64,000 nucleotides of DNA from Enterococcus_I eurekensis (lineage in GTDB: Bacteria; Bacillota; Bacilli; Lactobacillales; Enterococcaceae), in the NCBI RefSeq assembly GCF_042654605.1, contig NZ_JBHSGT010000063.1:1-64000 (forward strand), given 5' to 3'. This document shows positions 62,456 through 64,000 of the stretch, one piece after another; position 1 is the stretch's first letter; each line of letters starts with the position of its first letter. The position numbers and the translations under genes are program-made. The notes under the pieces are model-generated. The model had not been told where the DNA came from, ran no database searches, and saw only the letters and a program-made list of their open reading frames with translations.

Positions 62456-62498
62456 GAGGTCATAAATAAATCGGTTAGCTGTTTGGTTATACTATTTA
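62456..62498 (+). repeat. 118-bp palindromic element, truncated unit B''
   Basis: The first 25 bases match unit B, then the sequence jumps to a degenerate end (ATACTATTTA, 62489-62498). Last copy of the array. Confidence 0.75.
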
Positions 62499-62500
62499 AC

Positions 62501-62538
62501 AAAAAAACGATTCCCCTATTTTCGGAGAATCGTTTTTT
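62501..62538. terminator. Bidirectional terminator between repeat array and the M23 gene
   Basis: AAAAACGATTC..GAATCGTTTTT hairpin with A/T tracts on both sides. Confidence 0.9.
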
Positions 62539-62542
62539 ATTT

Positions 62543-63565
62543 TCAAATAAAGCTTGTTGGGTTTACAAATCCGCTCCATACGCCAGTTGCAATTCCAAAG
62601 TGTAAATGAACACCGGTTGAATTCCCAGTTGTGCCCATTGTACCAATTTGTTGCCCAGTTTCTAATGTTTGGCCAACGCTAACAAAGTTTTCAGTCATAT
62701 GCATGTAATAAGTATAGTACCCATTATCATGCTTCACAATCGCATAGTTTCCTGCGCTGGCATGGAATCCCGCTTCAACAACTGTGCCGTAACGTGCTGC
62801 TAAAATCGCTTCGCCCGCACTTCCTGGCATATCAATGCCATCATGTCCTGTACCTGAATAACCGGTTGGATCGACACGTTGTCCAAAACCACTACTAATT
62901 GAGTAAGAACGTGTCAACGGTGAGATAAAACCAGTTCTTTCTAAACGTGCTGCTTCAGCTTTCTTCTCAGCTTCGGCTTTTTCTACCGCTTTTTTAGCAG
63001 CTGCCTCTTCGACTTTTAAACGTTCCATTGTTTGTTCTTCTTTAACAATTTTGGCTTCCATTTTTTCAACGGACTTAGCTAATGAAGATTGTTCTGCCAT
63101 TTTTTCGATTTTAGTTGTTTCTTCTGTTTCAATCGTGGCCATCGTTGCCGCAATTTCCGCTTCAACAAGTGCTAACTCTTCTGTAACACTCTCAATTCGT
63201 TCCTCTTGATTTTCAATACTATTGTCAGTTACCGTCGTTACTTGAGAATAAGCTTGTAATAAAGCCATCTTTTCTAACGCCGCTAAACGATTTTTTTGAA
63301 TTTTTACTTCTTCTTCACCCATTGTTTTTTCTGTATGTAAAGTAGCTAATTCATTTTCTAAAGTGACTGCGCGGGTATCAAACGCCTCGATTTCTTCTTT
63401 AACGGCTGTTTGTTTATCATTAATCGTTACAACTTCCTTTTGAAGTTTTTCGATTTTTTGGGTTTGCTCTTGAACTTTTTGTGACATCTCATTTGCTTGG
63501 GCAACTTGCGGTAATAAAAATAGTAAGCTTAAACTTGCTATTGCTAAAATTGATTTTCTTTTCAA
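62543..63565 (-). CDS. Secreted M23-family peptidoglycan endopeptidase with coiled coil
   Basis: 340 aa. Signal peptide (MKRKSILAIASLSLLFLLPQVAQA), long EnvC/PcsB-like coiled coil (residues about 26-210, Glu/Lys-rich), then an M23 domain with the zinc ligands in GHDGIDMPG (about residue 242) and the catalytic HLHFG near the C-terminus. Probably splits cell-wall cross-bridges during division. A WalR-like motif (TGTTGT then TGTTAC, 11 bases apart) lies upstream, with one mismatch. Confidence 0.92.
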   Translation of the reverse strand: MKRKSILAIASLSLLFLLPQVAQANEMSQKVQEQTQKIEKLQKEVVTINDKQTAVKEEIEAFDTRAVTLENELATLHTEKTMGEEEVKIQKNRLAALEKMALLQAYSQVTTVTDNSIENQEERIESVTEELALVEAEIAATMATIETEETTKIEKMAEQSSLAKSVEKMEAKIVKEEQTMERLKVEEAAAKKAVEKAEAEKKAEAARLERTGFISPLTRSYSISSGFGQRVDPTGYSGTGHDGIDMPGSAGEAILAARYGTVVEAGFHASAGNYAIVKHDNGYYTYYMHMTENFVSVGQTLETGQQIGTMGTTGNSTGVHLHFGIATGVWSGFVNPTSFI

Positions 63566-63587
63566 ATAAAACGCTCCTTTGTTTAAT

Positions 63588-63622
63588 CCTTCGCTACTCT
63601 AACATGCTTTCACTAGCGAAGG
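63588..63622. promoter_or_regulatory. Inverted repeat in the 5' region of the M23 gene
   Basis: CCTTCGCTA (63588-63596) and TAGCGAAGG (63614-63622) form a perfect 9-bp dyad with a 17-base loop, shortly before the ribosome site. It may be an operator or an mRNA hairpin. Confidence 0.45.
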
Positions 63623-63670
63623 GGTAACAAAACAACAACAAATTGGTATCATTCTAGCGTCCAGTATGAC

Positions 63671-63706
63671 AAAAAGCCCTCATTTTCGTAAAAATGAAGG
63701 CTTTTG
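63671..63706 (-). terminator. Terminator of the RsuA-type gene at the right edge
   Basis: Minus strand AAAAGCC-T-TCATTTT..AAAATGA-G-GGCTTTTT, stem with one mismatch and a T tract. Confidence 0.85.
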
Positions 63707-63735
63707 TGACAAGACAATTACAAAATTGATGTGAT

Positions 63736-64000
63736 TTAACCTTGAAGTAATGTGAGTTCCTCTTGCGTTAATGGGCGATATTCGCCTAAATCTAAAGATT
63801 CATCCAATAAAATTGGACCCATTCGTAGGCGTTTTAGATAGGTTACTTCTTTTCCAACTGCTTGGACCATACGTTTGACTTGATGAAATTTTCCCTCATG
63901 TAAAATCAAACGAATCTCAGAAGTTTGGCTTGCTTCATCGACCGATTCAATCGTAAGTTCTGCCGGCAAACAAACTTCTCCACCATCAATCGTGAGACCT
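63736..64000 (-). CDS. RsuA-family pseudouridine synthase, 3' part (runs off the right edge)
   Basis: The frame is open to the end of the window with no in-frame start needed; the last about 88 codons include the family segment LHEGKFHQVKRMVQAVGKEV and LKRLRMGPILLDESLDLGEYR. It parallels residues about 150-239 of the RsuA-type protein at 13405-14124. The genome therefore has at least two RsuA-type enzymes. The S4 and catalytic Asp parts lie outside the window. Confidence 0.9.
   Translation of the reverse strand, partial: GLTIDGGEVCLPAELTIESVDEASQTSEIRLILHEGKFHQVKRMVQAVGKEVTYLKRLRMGPILLDESLDLGEYRPLTQEELTLLQG

Noticed and set aside
61725..62498. CRISPR array
   Set aside because: Units are about 118 bp palindromes with 3-5 base joins, not 25-40 bp repeats with unique spacers, and no cas genes are near.

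Overview
This is a low-GC Firmicute chromosome segment. The gene content and order (mutS-mutL next to ricA/ymdB, murT-gatD, upp-glyA-tsaC-prmC-prfA-tdk, hit-ytxH-prsA, yhaM-yhaN-yhaO-yheA-pbp2A, a PTS lactose/tagatose operon, GH65 maltose phosphorylase) point to Lactobacillales, most likely Enterococcaceae (Enterococcus/Vagococcus-like). The genus cannot be fixed from the sequence alone. No tRNA genes, CRISPR arrays or prophage genes are visible.

Layout. 1-330: tandem promoters and leader of an rRNA operon transcribed leftwards out of the window. 0.46-6.2 kb: mutL, mutS, ricA and ymdB. 6.3-8.6 kb: methylglyoxal synthase, a Cof-type HAD phosphatase and a Gfo/Idh oxidoreductase. 8.8-10.1 kb: MFS exporter. 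10.1-11.8 kb: ECF sigma factor with a self-type promoter and an anti-sigma gene cut by an in-frame stop. 11.8-12.0 kb: an unassigned, strongly structured RNA candidate. 12-14.1 kb: udk, YjjG-type phosphatase, rsuA. 14.2-15.1 kb: rplY (bL25) behind a leader with an attenuator-like hairpin. 15.2-19.8 kb: gcvH, an ArsC/Spx-like protein, rodA, a small conserved gene, upp, and the membrane and ATPase parts of a NitT/TauT-type ABC importer. 19.9-21.6 kb: the matching lipoprotein receptor with a polysaccharide deacetylase, divergently oriented. 21.7-26.8 kb: glyA, tsaC, a DnaA-box cluster, prmC, prfA, tdk. 26.9-29.4 kb: XRE/DUF2975 pair, GNAT, OsmC, lepB. 29.5-33.1 kb: K+ transporter, murT-gatD. 33.1-35.6 kb: a noncoding stretch with several inverted repeats, then three accessory enzymes. 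35.7-39.2 kb: MalR-type operator, maltose phosphorylase, LacI regulator. 39.4-44.9 kb: a frameshifted small gene, manA, serine hydrolase, a two-domain VOC protein, hit, ytxH, prsA. 45.1-52.4 kb: lac/tagatose operon (lacR-A-B-D-T-G-F-E) with a RAT antiterminator site but no lacC, next to an IS6-family transposase remnant. 53-60.7 kb: yhaM-yhaN-yhaO, yheA, pbp2A. 60.9-64 kb: an RluD-type gene, a tandem repeat array, an M23 hydrolase, and the 3' part of a second RsuA-type gene.

The most striking unexplained signal is a family of about 118-bp imperfect palindromes at three intergenic sites (41.68-41.97, 57.90-58.07 and 61.72-62.50 kb; 12 copies including truncated ones). Stem sequences differ between copies but stay complementary, while a GGTT bulge, a GA/CGA internal loop and an ATACCGTTTA end are largely kept. 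This looks like a conserved RNA (or single-stranded DNA) fold rather than a simple sequence repeat. At every site the array ends, on the same side relative to its own orientation, with a truncated copy.
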